Assembly (NCBI GenBank): GCA_027494055.1
Contig: JAOSJO010000001.1
Location: 248,001-312,000, forward strand
Source of the DNA: Anaerolineae bacterium
GTDB lineage: Bacteria; Chloroflexota; Anaerolineae; Aggregatilineales; JAFGMM01
DNA length: 64,000 nucleotides
Direction of reading: 5' to 3'
Below the pieces are notes generated by a model. It worked only from the letters and a program-made list of their open reading frames with translations, ran no database searches and was not told the DNA's origin. This document shows positions 1-9,281 of this stretch, piece by piece. Position 1 is the stretch's first letter. Each line of letters starts with the position of its first letter. The translations under genes were made by a program, and so were the position numbers.

Positions 1-305
1 TGAGCGTGGAGGAATCCTACCTGGTGCACCGGTACTGTCCCGGCGTGCTGGACGACGACTACAGCCAGAAGCCGCTGCGCCGCGCGCTGGAGGCGCGATA
101 CGGCCTCCGGCTGGTCTACGCGCGGCAGACCATCCGCGCCGTGAACGCCCCGCGCACGCTGGCGGCGCAGCTCGGCGTGCGCGTCAACGCTGCCCTGCTG
201 CAGATCGAGCGCGTCTCGTATGCGGCGCAGGACACGCCGGTTGAGTTCATCCGGTTTCACCACCGGGGCGACCGGTACACACTCTACAACGAACTGCGCG
301 ACTAG
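1..305 (+). CDS. GntR-family transcriptional regulator, C-terminal part (UTRA effector domain)
   Basis: The frame is open from the left edge of the window, so this is the end of a longer gene. The last ~100 residues read like the UTRA ligand-binding domain of HutC-type GntR regulators: a region ending in a strand with QIERVSYA, then PVEFIRFHHRGDRYTLYNEL, where the phrase 'pVEfir..yrgDRY' is characteristic of the family. UTRA domains bind small metabolites, often sugar phosphates. The gene lies about 50 bases upstream of the sugar catabolic cluster on the same strand, so it is the obvious candidate regulator of that cluster. The DNA-binding winged helix would be outside the window and is not seen. 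Confidence 0.8.
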   Translation, partial: SVEESYLVHRYCPGVLDDDYSQKPLRRALEARYGLRLVYARQTIRAVNAPRTLAAQLGVRVNAALLQIERVSYAAQDTPVEFIRFHHRGDRYTLYNELRD

Positions 306-357
306 CGGGCCAATCCGCACAACCTGCTTTTGCCGACGATCAACGAGGAGGGCATCA

Positions 358-1337
358 GTGCGCGACATCAAAGTATCGGCTGGGGTCTGGTACCTGGGCG
401 CGACGAGCGACCGGTTTGTCAAAGAGGGCTATCGCGCCGACCGGACCATGGAAGAGCGCTTCAGGCTCGCGGCGAGCATCGAGGGCGTCAGCGGCCTGGA
501 GATGCACTACCCGACCGAGGTCACGGACGCCACCTACAAGGACCTCAAGCGGCTGGCCGACGACCTGGGCCTCAAGATCGTGCAGTTCTGCCCGCACCTG
601 TGGGTGGACCGCAAGTGGCAGTTCGGCCAGTTCAGCAACCCCGACCCCAGGCTGCGCTGCGAAGCCATCGACCTCGCCAAGCGCACGACCGACATCGCCG
701 CCTACATGGAAGCGGAACTCATGGTGTACTGGCCGGCGCAGGACGGCTATGACTACGTTTTTCAGGTCGATCACCGCCAGCGGCTGGACGACCTGGTGAG
801 CGGGCTGGCGGAGTGGGCCGACTACAACCCCCAGCAGAAGCTCGCGCTCGAATACAAGGCCTTCGAGCCGCGCACGCACATCATGCTGCCCACCATCGGC
901 CACTGCATGACGGTCATCAACGAGATCAACCGGCCCAACCTGGGCATCAACATCGACGTGGGCCACGCGCTCATCATGAAGGAGAACCTCGCCGAGTCCA
1001 TCGCGCTGGCGTGCCGCTACGGGAAGCTGTTCCACACGCACTGGAACGACAACTGGAAGCTGTTCGACGACGACATCATTGCCGGCACGGCCAACCTGTG
1101 GGAGACGTTGGAGGCGCTCTTCTGGCTTGACGAGTGGGGCTACGACGGCTGGTTCGGCCTCGACCTCTTCCCGTACCGCGAGCCGCCGGAGAAGGCGGTT
1201 GACGAGAGCATCAAGAACCTGAAGTTCGGCTACGAACTGCTCGACCGGGTGCCGAAGGAAGCGTGGCGCGAGGTCTTCAGGACTTCCGACGCGATCAGGA
1301 TTTCGCAGCTTTTCCGGCAGATGCTCGGAGGGAATGA
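358..1337 (+). CDS. Sugar isomerase/epimerase-like TIM-barrel protein (AP-endonuclease 2 fold), 3' end probably frameshifted
   Basis: I choose the GTG at 358. The protein is a xylose-isomerase-like TIM barrel of about 326 residues. Candidate metal ligands are the Glu in LALEYKAFEP, Asp/His in NIDVGHAL, His in LFHTHWNDN and Asp in WFGLDLF. Such proteins isomerise or epimerise sugars or polyol-derived ketoses. As written, the frame runs on to 1536, overlapping the next gene by almost 200 bases with an arginine/tryptophan-rich tail of no protein character. One extra G in the GGAGGG run near 1327-1332 would end the protein in ...RQMLGGE at the TGA at 1335-1337, just before the next ATG and leaving a good Shine-Dalgarno. 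I therefore regard the overrun as an indel artefact. The substrate cannot be read from sequence. Confidence 0.75.
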
Positions 1338-1340
1338 GCC

Positions 1341-2351
1341 ATGGATATCGTCACGCTGGGCGAACTGCTGGTCGATATGTTCCCCGCCGAGCTGGGCCGG
1401 CGGCTGGCGGAGGTCACGGCGTTCCATCCCAAGCCGGGCGGCGCGCCCGCCAACGTGGCGGTGGCGGCGGCGAGGCTCGGCGCGGCGGCGGCTTTCGTCG
1501 GCAAGGTGGGCGACGATGCGTTCGGCCATCACCTGATCGAGGTGCTGAAAGACGAGGGCGTGGAGACGCGCGCCATGCAGCTCGACGCCGAGGCGCGCAC
1601 CACGATGGCCTTCATCGCCAAGCCCGACGCGCACACGGCGGAGTTCGTCTTCTACCGCAACCCCGGTGCGGACACGCGCCTGCGCCCGGAGGAACTCGAC
1701 CGCGCGCTGCTGCAGGACGCCCGCGCCTTTCTGTTCGGCTCGGTGAGCCTGACGCACGAACCCACGCGCAGCGCCCTGCTCGAAGCGGTGCGGATCGCGC
1801 GCGCGGCCGGCGCGCTCGTGGGCTACGACGTCAACCACCGGCCCAGCCTGTGGCGCGCCCCGCAGGAGGCGTTTGACTGGGCGATGAAGATGATCCCGCA
1901 GGTGCATCTCGTCAAGGTCAACGAGGTGGAACTGGCGCTGCTCTCCGGCGAGAAAGAAATCGATCTGTCCTCAGGGGCAGAGGGCGCCCTGCCTCAGATC
2001 GAGGCCGCCGCAAAGGCGCTGCTCGCGCACGGCCCTGAGCTGGTCGTGGTCACGCTGGGGCGGCACGGCAGCTACTTCCAGATCGGCGCGGGCGGCGCGT
2101 ACCTGCCACCGTTCCCGGTCGAGACGGTGGACGCGGTGGGTTGCGGCGATGCGTTCATCGCGGCGCTGTTGACGCGGCTCGTCCTCGGCGTTGCGCGCGG
2201 CGCGTGGCGCAGCCGGCTCACGGTCGATGGCCTGCGCGCGGCGCTGCGCTACGCCAACGCCGCCGGCGCGCTCACCGCGACGATAGAGGGCACCATCCCG
2301 GCGCTGCCGACGACGGGGCAGGTCGAAGCGTTCCTTGCCCAACAACCCTGA
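1341..2351 (+). CDS. PfkB-family carbohydrate kinase (fructokinase-like)
   Basis: A 336-residue ribokinase-fold kinase that phosphorylates a sugar or sugar acid with ATP. The start is the ATG at 1341, just after the presumed stop of the preceding isomerase. The N-terminal substrate motif GGAPANVAVAAARLG (about residues 33-47) and the C-terminal signature DAVGCGDAFIAALL (about residues 257-270), with its Asp catalytic base, are both intact. The region KVNEVELALLSGE is the usual N-x-x-E element. The size is typical of bacterial fructokinases and of 2-keto-3-deoxygluconate kinases, and sequence alone does not separate these. Its position between an isomerase and a transketolase suggests that it phosphorylates the ketose made in this cluster. 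Confidence 0.85.
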   Translation: MDIVTLGELLVDMFPAELGRRLAEVTAFHPKPGGAPANVAVAAARLGAAAAFVGKVGDDAFGHHLIEVLKDEGVETRAMQLDAEARTTMAFIAKPDAHTAEFVFYRNPGADTRLRPEELDRALLQDARAFLFGSVSLTHEPTRSALLEAVRIARAAGALVGYDVNHRPSLWRAPQEAFDWAMKMIPQVHLVKVNEVELALLSGEKEIDLSSGAEGALPQIEAAAKALLAHGPELVVVTLGRHGSYFQIGAGGAYLPPFPVETVDAVGCGDAFIAALLTRLVLGVARGAWRSRLTVDGLRAALRYANAAGALTATIEGTIPALPTTGQVEAFLAQQP

Positions 2352-2412
2352 CACCATCCGATTGTTGGGGCGCGCCGCCGGTTCGCCCCACACGCACAGA
2401 AAAGAGACATCT

Positions 2413-3259
2413 ATGGCCGAACCGCAAACCTGTGACCTCCCAACCCTGAAAGCGCTATGCCGCCAGTTCCGGCTCGACATCTTGGAGATGACGACACGGG
2501 CCGGGTCGGGGCATCCGTCAAGTTCGTGGTCCGCCGTCGAGATCGTGACCGCGCTGTACTTCGGCGGCGTGCTGCGCTACCGTCCCGACGACCCCTGGTG
2601 GCCGGAGCGCGACCGCTTCATCATGAGCAAAGGGGCACGCCGCGCCGCTGCTCTACGCCGCGCTCGCCAGGGCGGGGTATTTCCCGCGCGAAGAACTCTG
2701 GCGGCTGCGCGAGATCGACAGCCCGGTGCAGGGCCACCCCATCCAGGGCGCGATGCCCGGCGTGGAGGCGACCACCGGCTCGCTGGGGCAGGGGTTGTCG
2801 CTCGGCGTGGGCCACATCCTCGGCGCGCGGCTGAACGGCTTCGACTACCGCGTGTACGTGCTGCTCGGCGACGGCGAATGCGAGGCCGGCCAGGTGTGGG
2901 AGGCGGCGATGTCCGCCGCGCACTTCAGGTGCGGGAAGCTGCACGCGATCCTCGACTACAACAAGTACCAGGAAACCGGCCCCATCGCGCGCGAGATGGC
3001 GCTGGAGCCGCTGGTCGAGAAGTGGAAGAGCTTCGGCTGGTACGTCGTCGAGGCGAACGGCCACAACCTGGAGGACATCCTGGCGAAGATCAGGCAGGTG
3101 CAGCTTATCGAGCCGACCGGCGCGCCCTCCATCATCATCGCGCACACGGTCAAGGGCAAGGGCGTGTCTTTCGTCGAGTCCGACTACACCTTCCACGGGC
3201 GCGCGCTCAAGCCCGAACAGGCCGAAAAAGCGCGGGAGGAACTCGATGCAGCTCGGTGA
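2413..3259 (+). CDS. Transketolase, N-terminal (ThDP-pyrophosphate-binding) subunit, with one frameshift
   Basis: Split transketolases keep the two thiamine diphosphate domains on separate chains; this is the N-terminal one (about 281 residues once corrected). It starts at the ATG at 2413. Visible are the AGSGHPSSSWS substrate/ThDP segment near residue 35, GHPIQGAMPGVEATTGSLGQGLSLG, and the ThDP motif from GDGECEAGQVWEAA to LDYNKYQ. The frame breaks at the G run 2632-2635: removing one G turns MSKGARRAA into MSKGHAAPLLYAALARAGYFP, which is the expected family sequence and joins the frame that ends at 3259. It overlaps the C-terminal subunit gene by 14 bases. The break is most likely a sequencing indel. 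Known split enzymes include general transketolases and apulose-4-phosphate transketolase (AptAB); which type this is cannot be told here. Confidence 0.85.
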
Positions 3260-4226
3260 AATCGCGGGCCTCAAGCCCGCCAAACCCATGCGCGATGTCT
3301 TCGGCGACGCGCTGCTCGAACTGGCAACGAACAACCCCAGGGTGGTGGTGCTCGACGGCGACCTCGGCAACTCCACCAAGGCGGAGCACGTGCGCCATGC
3401 CTTCCCGGAGCGGTTCTTCAACATCGGCATTGCCGAGAGCAACCTGACGGGCATCGGCGCCGGGCTGGCCGCCTGTGGCTTCATCCCCTTCATCGTGAGC
3501 TTCTCGTCGTTCCTGCTCTGCAACGCCTACGACCAGATCCGCCTGTCCATCGCCATGTCGAACGTCAACGCCAAGGTGGTCGGCAGCCACGGCGGCATCA
3601 CCCTCGGCAAGGACGGCCCTACCCAGATGGGCATCGAAGACCTGGCCCTGGTCGGCGGGATGCCCACCTTCGTGATGCTTGCGCCCTCCGACCCGGCGTC
3701 GATGCACGCGGCGGTGAACGCCGCCGCCGCGCACGTGGGGCCGGTGTTCCTGCGCTCCAGCCGCATCGCCATGCCGCACATCTACCCGGTGGACGCCTGC
3801 CCGTTCGAGATCGGCAGGGCGAACGTGGTGCGCGAGGGCGACGACGTGACGATCATCGGGTGCGGCATGATGGTCGCCGCCGGGCTGGACGCCGCCGCCC
3901 TGCTCGCGACGGAGGGCATCGAGGCGCGCGTGCTGGACTTCCACACCCTCCGCCCGATGGACGTGGACGCCATCGCTGCCGCCGCGCGCGACACCGGCGC
4001 GATTGTCTGCGCGGAGGAGCACCTGCTCCAGGGCGGCATGGGGAGCAACATCGCGCGCGTCGTGGCGCAGACCCACCCCGTGCCGATGCGCTTCGTCGGC
4101 CTGGACGACGTGTACGTCGAGTCCGCCGACCCGTGGGACCTGCTGCGGAAGTATCACCTGACGGCGGAGGACATCGCCGCTGCCGCGCGCGCGGCGGTGA
4201 AGGCGAAGAAGGCAGGGCGCGCATGA
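3246..4226 (+). CDS. Transketolase, C-terminal subunit
   Basis: A 326-residue protein containing the pyrimidine-binding domain (DGDLGNSTKAEH, RFFNIGIAESNLTGIGAGLA, residues about 33-75, with the conserved Glu that activates ThDP in GIAESN) and the C-terminal transketolase domain (residues about 195-320). It pairs with the N-terminal subunit encoded immediately upstream, and the two genes overlap by 14 bases, which suggests translational coupling. The complex would transfer a two-carbon ketol unit between sugar phosphates in the cytoplasm. The gene ends in an ATGA overlap (4223-4226) with the following dehydrogenase, so the three genes are clearly co-transcribed. Confidence 0.9.
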   Translation: MQLGEIAGLKPAKPMRDVFGDALLELATNNPRVVVLDGDLGNSTKAEHVRHAFPERFFNIGIAESNLTGIGAGLAACGFIPFIVSFSSFLLCNAYDQIRLSIAMSNVNAKVVGSHGGITLGKDGPTQMGIEDLALVGGMPTFVMLAPSDPASMHAAVNAAAAHVGPVFLRSSRIAMPHIYPVDACPFEIGRANVVREGDDVTIIGCGMMVAAGLDAAALLATEGIEARVLDFHTLRPMDVDAIAAAARDTGAIVCAEEHLLQGGMGSNIARVVAQTHPVPMRFVGLDDVYVESADPWDLLRKYHLTAEDIAAAARAAVKAKKAGRA

Positions 4227-5500
4227 TTCACCAGGCGTTGCAGCAACTGCCGGCGCCGATCCGCATCGGCGCGAGCGCGGCCGGCTGGATGGGGAGCGGC
4301 TTCGTCGCGGCGATGGCGCACGTGCCCGGCATGGTGGTCAACGTGCTGGCGAACGCCGACACCGGCGAGGCGCGGGCGGCGTTCGTGGCGGCGGGCGTCG
4401 CGCCGGAGGCCATCGTCGAGGCCAGCGCGCCCGGCCCGGCCATGGACGCGCTGCGCGCGGGCCGGCGGGTGGTCACCGGCGACCCGACGTTGATCGCCAA
4501 ACTGGAGGCGGTGGACATCGTGACCGATGTCACGTGGTCGCCGGCCCTTGGCGCGGAGACCGCGCACGCCGCCATCCAGCACGGCAAAGACGTGGTGCTC
4601 ATCAACATCGAGGCCGATGTCACGGTTGGGCGGCGGCTGAAGCGGCTGGCGGCGGAGGCGGGCGTCCTGTATACTGTCTCCTCCGGCGACGAGCCGGGCT
4701 GCCTGATGGAACTCTACGATTTCGTCAGGAGCCTGGGCTACGAGGTCATCGTGATCGGCAAGGGGAAGAACAACCCGCTCGACCCCTCGGCCACGCCGGA
4801 CACCGTCGCTGAGGCCGCGCGGAAGGCCGATAAAGACCCGTACCAGACGGCCTCGTATGTGGACGGCACGAAGACCATGTTCGAGATGACGTGCGCCGCC
4901 AACGCCACCGGGTGCCGCCCGATGCAGCGCGGCATGGTCGGCCCGGAGGCCACGCTCGAGACGGTCTCGGCGATCTTCGCGCTCGAAGCGGACGGCGGTG
5001 TCAGCAAGTTCCCCGGCGCGGTCGATTTCGTGCAGGGCAGGGCGATGGCCGGCGGCGTGTTCGTCACCGTGCGCATCGACGACGCGCGCCTCCAGGCCGA
5101 CCTCAACTACCTCAAGGTCGGCACGGGCAAGTATTTCACCTTCTTCCGCCCCTATCACCTCTGGTTCCTCGAAGCGCCAATCTCGATTGCCCGCGCCTAT
5201 CTCTACCGCCAGACCACGCTCGTGCCGCTCGACGCGCCGGTGGCCGAGGCGATGACGGTCGCCAAGCGCGACCTGAAGCCGGGCGAGAAGCTGGACGACT
5301 TCGGCGGCTACACCTTCTACGGCGTGATGGACCGCGCCGAGGTCGCCCGCGCGCTGGACGCGCTCCCGGTGGGGTTGGCGCCCGGCGCGGCAGTGACCCG
5401 GCCCGTGCCGAAAGGCGAGGTGGTGAGGTGGGCCGACGTGCGGCTTGACGAGGCGAGCACGGTGGTGCGGCTGCGCCGCGAGCAGGACGCGATGATGTGA
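4223..5500 (+). CDS. Homoserine-dehydrogenase-like NAD(P)-binding protein with C-terminal SAF domain
   Basis: A 425-residue protein that overlaps the transketolase subunit gene by ATGA. The N-terminal ~150 residues form a Rossmann-like domain (IRIGASAAGWMGSGFVAAM) related to homoserine dehydrogenase and NAD_binding_3 proteins. The middle contains VSSGDEPGCLMELYDFVR and GKGKNNPLDPSATPDTV, typical of this uncharacterised family. The last ~90 residues (GYTFYGVMDRAEVARAL to KGEVVRWADVRLDE) look like a SAF domain, the beta-clip fold of sialic acid synthase and altronate dehydratase. Family members occur in carbohydrate gene clusters, but I know of no reaction I could assign with confidence. Context suggests oxidation or reduction of the sugar handled by the neighbouring isomerases and kinase. 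It is the last gene before a 250-base AT-rich gap. Confidence 0.75.
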   Translation: MIHQALQQLPAPIRIGASAAGWMGSGFVAAMAHVPGMVVNVLANADTGEARAAFVAAGVAPEAIVEASAPGPAMDALRAGRRVVTGDPTLIAKLEAVDIVTDVTWSPALGAETAHAAIQHGKDVVLINIEADVTVGRRLKRLAAEAGVLYTVSSGDEPGCLMELYDFVRSLGYEVIVIGKGKNNPLDPSATPDTVAEAARKADKDPYQTASYVDGTKTMFEMTCAANATGCRPMQRGMVGPEATLETVSAIFALEADGGVSKFPGAVDFVQGRAMAGGVFVTVRIDDARLQADLNYLKVGTGKYFTFFRPYHLWFLEAPISIARAYLYRQTTLVPLDAPVAEAMTVAKRDLKPGEKLDDFGGYTFYGVMDRAEVARALDALPVGLAPGAAVTRPVPKGEVVRWADVRLDEASTVVRLRREQDAMM

Positions 5501-5619
5501 CGGGAGGCGCTTCGCAGGTAAACGCATAAGATATTTATGAAGGTCTGTTGCGTGTTGTGGCTGTTTAGGACACAAAAGGTAGAATAAACAAAAGGTATAC
5601 GAATAAAACAAAAACAACG

Positions 5620-5648
5620 TTGACGACATATAAAGAGAAGTATATAAT
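5620..5648 (+). promoter_or_regulatory. Strong sigma-70-type promoter inside the sugar cluster
   Basis: TTGACG at 5620-5625 and a perfect TATAAT at 5643-5648 are separated by exactly 17 bases. They lie in an AT-rich stretch (5515-5650) that stands out from the GC-rich surroundings. The promoter is about 100 bases upstream of the second isomerase and its Shine-Dalgarno (GAGAGGAG, 5739-5746), so it should drive the isomerase and the ABC transporter separately from the transketolase operon. Confidence 0.75.
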
Positions 5649-5750
5649 CGATCTGGCGCCAACCTGCATGAACCGCACACGACGTTTGCAGGGTCAACCT
5701 GGCGTCCACCCCCTATCGGCGCGGACCTTTGACAAGAGAGGAGAAGCCCC

Positions 5751-6712
5751 ATGCGAATCGGCGTGTTCACCGCGCTCTTTGGACAGCTTACTTTTGAGCA
5801 GGCGCTCGACAAGGCCGTCGCTGCCGGGGTCACGGCGGTCGAGATCGGCGCGGGTTGCTATCCCGGCCAGCCCCATTGCCCGGTGGAGGAATTGCTCGCC
5901 AGCGAGGACGCGCGCAAGCGGTACATGGCGGCGATTAACGAGCGCGGCCTGATCCTCAGCGCGCTCAGCGTCCACGGCAACCCCATCCACCCCAACCCGG
6001 AGCGCGCGCGCAGTGACGACGAACAACTGCGGAATGCGATCCGGCTGGCGCAACTGCTGGAGGTGCCGGTGGTCAACGGCTTCTCCGGCCTGCCGGGGGC
6101 GCGCCGGGCGATTCACAGCCCAACTGGGTCACCTGCCCCTGGCCGCCGCACTTTCTCGAAATCCTCGACTACCAGTGGAATCAGGTCGCTATCCCCTATT
6201 GGCGCGACGCGGGGAAGTTCGCCGAAGATCACGGCATCAAGATCGCGTTTGAGATGCACCCCGGCATGTTGATCTACAACGTGGACACGCTCTTCCGGCT
6301 GCGCGATGCGGTGGGGCCGGTGCTCGGCGCGAACTTCGATCCCAGCCATCTGTGGTGGAACGGCGTCGATCCGGTGGCGGCGATCCGCAAACTGGGCGAT
6401 GCGATCTTCCACGTGCACGGCAAAGACGTCTACGTGGACCCGTACAATGTGCTGATCAATGGCTGCAACGACAACAAGCCCTATGACCGCATCCCGGAGC
6501 GCGCCTGGACGTTCCGCACCATCGGGTACGGCCACGGCCTCAAGGACTGGAAGGACATCCTCAGCGCGCTGCGCATGATCGGCTATGACTACGTGATCTC
6601 TATCGAGCACGAGGATGCACTCATGTCCCCCGACGAAGGCCTGGCAAAAGCCATCGCGACGCTCACGGAGGCGTGCATCGTCGAGCCGCCGGGCGAGATG
6701 TTCTGGGCGTAA
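5751..6712 (+). CDS. Sugar phosphate isomerase/epimerase (TIM barrel), one frameshift
   Basis: An AP-endonuclease-2-fold sugar isomerase/epimerase of about 320 residues, beginning at the ATG at 5751 behind a clear Shine-Dalgarno. Likely metal ligands are the Glu of AVEIGAGCYP, Glu/His of IAFEMHPG, Asp/His of NFDPSHLWW, His of IFHVHGKD and the Glu of ISIEHEDALMSP near the end. The frame breaks in the G run at 6095-6099: adding one G restores NGFSGLPGGAPGDSQPNW and joins the frame that ends at 6712. Both halves belong unmistakably to one protein, so I read the break as an indel error. The gene is followed by the ABC importer, so it probably acts early on the imported sugar. It differs clearly from the other barrel at 358-1337. 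Confidence 0.85.
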
Positions 6713-6890
6713 GGCCTGGCTGTAGCGCCCCGCAGTGAGGCGCACCGGAACGGGGGACGTACAGACAGTCGCCGCTTGAGTCTCTGGGAGGAGGGCTATA
6801 CGGACGAACAAACCAAACAAGCTGCCTATGCGCGTTGAACCGGCGAACGACACGCCTTGAGTTCGCAACCTACGTATACAGGAGGAGAAA

Positions 6891-8168
6891 ATGAAGAGGT
6901 CAGTCCTTTTGCTGGTCGCGATCCTGATGCTCGTGACTGCCATCCCGGTGGCCGCGCAGGAGAAGCCGAGTCTGTCCATCATCTGGTTCGAGTGGCCGCC
7001 GTGCAACGCGCTGGCGGAACTGGTGAAGAGCTACGAGGAAGCCGACATCACAGTGACGTGCATCCCCTGGGGTCAGTGGCACGACCAGATCTTCACCGAC
7101 TTTGCCGCCAGGGGCGGCGCTGACCTGCCCGTGCTTGACAGCCAGTTCATCGGTGAGGCCGTGGCCGGCAATCACATCATCGAACTCACCGACTGGATGC
7201 AGGAAAATATGGACGTTGAGACCTACGTGCCCGCCGCCCTCACCTACTACGGCGAGTACCCGCTCGGCTCCGGCCACTACTATGGCGTCCCGATGATCGC
7301 CGACGTGATGGTGCTGGTCTACCGCACGGACCTCTTCGAGGCGGCCGGCTTTGAGCCGGCGGCGACCTGGACCGAGACGCTGGAGCAGGCGAAGTTCTTC
7401 AAGGAGTCCGACCTGGTCGAGAATGGCTGGACCTGGTTCTGGTGCGGTGCGCCCGCGTGCGGTGACCAACTGCAGGTGGCCGTGAACCAAATCATCTGGT
7501 CATGGGGCGGCGAGCTGTGGGACCCGGAGACCTACGCCGTCGAGGGTGTGATTAACAGCCCGGAGAACGCTGCCGCGCTGGAGTTCTCGCGCGAGCTGTA
7601 CCTGACCGGCCCTGAAGGCGCCGGCAACTTCACCTATAACGAAGTGGTCGATGGCATGTGCAACGGCACCGCCGCCATGACGGCGATCTGGGTCGGCTTT
7701 GCCGCCAGCCTTGTCAACCCCGAAAGCTGCCCGCAGGCCGAGAACCTCGGCTTCGCCGTCCCGCCGGGGGAGACGGAGCACTACCTGAGCCTGGGCGGCC
7801 AGCCCATCAGCGTCAGCGCGTACTCTCAGAATGAGGAGGCCGCTCTCGAATTCATGAAGTGGCTCCAGTCGTATGACATCCAGATCGAGTGGGTGAAGCT
7901 CCTTGGCTATAGCGCGCGCACTGACGTGCTCGCATCCGAGGAATTCCAGAGCGCCGCGCCCTACAATCCCATCTTCGCCGAGGCGTACCAGCTTGTGAAG
8001 GACTTCTGGAACCTGCCCGAATACCAGCGGATGCTTGAACTCCAGGGCGAGTACATGAACCTGGCGGTCACCGGGCAGATGGATGTGCAGGAAGCCCTTG
8101 ACCTGATCGCCGAGGAGCATCAGGCGATCATCGACGAGGCCTATCCTGACGGGCCGCCCGCCCAGTGA
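6891..8168 (+). CDS. Sugar ABC transporter substrate-binding protein
   Basis: A 425-residue extracytoplasmic solute-binding protein of the family 1 (maltose/glycerol-phosphate) type. It has a Sec signal peptide, MKRSVLLLVAILMLVTAIPVAAQ, written here as a charged start, a hydrophobic core and an AAQ cleavage site; no lipobox cysteine is present. The start is preceded by AGGAGGAG. The body shows the usual features: GVPMIADVMVLVYRTDLF, WTETLEQAK and a C-terminal helix-rich lobe. It has an unusual number of aromatic residues near the N-terminus (IIWFEWPPC). It is the first gene of the importer and would deliver the sugar to the two permeases downstream. The ligand is unknown. Confidence 0.9.
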   Translation: MKRSVLLLVAILMLVTAIPVAAQEKPSLSIIWFEWPPCNALAELVKSYEEADITVTCIPWGQWHDQIFTDFAARGGADLPVLDSQFIGEAVAGNHIIELTDWMQENMDVETYVPAALTYYGEYPLGSGHYYGVPMIADVMVLVYRTDLFEAAGFEPAATWTETLEQAKFFKESDLVENGWTWFWCGAPACGDQLQVAVNQIIWSWGGELWDPETYAVEGVINSPENAAALEFSRELYLTGPEGAGNFTYNEVVDGMCNGTAAMTAIWVGFAASLVNPESCPQAENLGFAVPPGETEHYLSLGGQPISVSAYSQNEEAALEFMKWLQSYDIQIEWVKLLGYSARTDVLASEEFQSAAPYNPIFAEAYQLVKDFWNLPEYQRMLELQGEYMNLAVTGQMDVQEALDLIAEEHQAIIDEAYPDGPPAQ

Positions 8169-8249
8169 GCTTCCTCTGTCCCCTCATGCGCCGCGCCGCG
8201 CGCCTCAGGCGTGTGGCTGGCTGAAGGGGGCAAAATCGGTCGTCCCTCC

Positions 8250-8275
8250 GCCCCCTCCCTGCACCGGGAGGGGGC
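8250..8275 (+). promoter_or_regulatory. Perfect 10-bp stem-loop between binding-protein and permease genes
   Basis: GCCCCCTCCC at 8250-8259 is followed by a six-base loop TGCACC and an exact reverse complement at 8266-8275. No T-run follows, so it is not a complete terminator. A stable hairpin here would protect the binding-protein mRNA or reduce read-through, giving more binding protein than permease, a common arrangement in sugar importers. Confidence 0.6.
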
Positions 8276-8323
8276 AGAGGGATCGGGCAAGGCTTGCGTG
8301 GTAGCTGTCTTTGGAGGTTGCCG

Positions 8324-9271
8324 TTGACGACGCAATCGATCACACCCGAAACGACCCGGCCGGCAGCGAAACCCGGGCTGCGTCTCCGCTGGCTGAGCGA
8401 CCGCCTTCTGGCCGGCACGTTTCTCGCGCCAACGTTGCTCTTGCTGCTGTTCATCACCATCTTTCCGCTCATCTGGTCGCTCTATTTGAGTTTCACCAGC
8501 TACAACGTCAACTCCGACCCAAGCTGGCTCGAAGCGAAGTGGGTTGGGGTTGACAATTATGTCTACATGCTGACGACCCCGCGCGTGTGGGAACGCTTCA
8601 TCGAATCGGCCACGTTTGTCGTGCCGACGGTAACGCTCGAATTCCTGCTCGGTTTTGGGATCGCGCTGCTATTCAACCGCGAGTTCAAGGGGCGCGGCCT
8701 CATCACCACGGTGATCTTGATCCCAATGATGGTTGCCCCGCTCGTGGCCGGCCTTTTTTGGCGTTTCATGTTTCAGGCCGACATCGGCATTGTGAACTAT
8801 CTTATCCACGATGTGTTGGGTTTCCAGCCGGTGTTCTGGCTCACCGACCGGACCAGCGCGATGATCTCGCTTATCATCGTCGATACCTGGCAGTGGACGC
8901 CGTTTATCTTCCTCATCTCGCTCGCCGGGCTGACGGCGGTGCCTAAATATCTCTACGAAGCCGCCGACGTGGACCGCGCCTCGACCTGGTTTAAGTTCCG
9001 GCATATCACGCTGCCGCTGGTGTGGCCCCTGCTGCTGATTGGGATCATCTTCCGGCTCATGGACGCCTACAAGCTGTTCGAGCTGGCGTGGGTGCTTACC
9101 AGCGGCGGGCCGGGCACGCGCGTCCTGCCGGTGCATCTGTACAAGATCGCATTTGGCGACTTCGCCACCGGGCGCGCCTCGGCGCTGGGTTACATCATGC
9201 TCGTCGTCATCATTGCGCTGGCGAACCTGCTCGTGCGCGCCATCAACCGCTCCAGGGCCGCCGAGGTCTAG
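8324..9271 (+). CDS. Sugar ABC transporter permease (MalF-type)
   Basis: A 315-residue membrane permease with six predicted transmembrane segments, the first at about residues 25-50 (LAGTFLAPTLLLLLFITIF). The EAA loop that contacts the ATPase is present: LYEAADVDRASTWFKFRHITLPLV (EAA...G replaced by EAADVDRAS). I choose the TTG at 8324 because GGAGG lies at 8313-8317; a longer in-frame TTG at 8294 has no such site. It is followed after 10 bases by the second permease and forms the import channel with it. Confidence 0.88.
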   Translation: MTTQSITPETTRPAAKPGLRLRWLSDRLLAGTFLAPTLLLLLFITIFPLIWSLYLSFTSYNVNSDPSWLEAKWVGVDNYVYMLTTPRVWERFIESATFVVPTVTLEFLLGFGIALLFNREFKGRGLITTVILIPMMVAPLVAGLFWRFMFQADIGIVNYLIHDVLGFQPVFWLTDRTSAMISLIIVDTWQWTPFIFLISLAGLTAVPKYLYEAADVDRASTWFKFRHITLPLVWPLLLIGIIFRLMDAYKLFELAWVLTSGGPGTRVLPVHLYKIAFGDFATGRASALGYIMLVVIIALANLLVRAINRSRAAEV

Positions 9272-9281
9272 GGGGAGATCC

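Noticed and set aside
2413..4226. Transketolase gene thought to be broken in two
   Set aside because: The division into N- and C-terminal subunits with overlapping genes is a known natural arrangement. Only the shift at 2632-2635 within the first subunit is abnormal.
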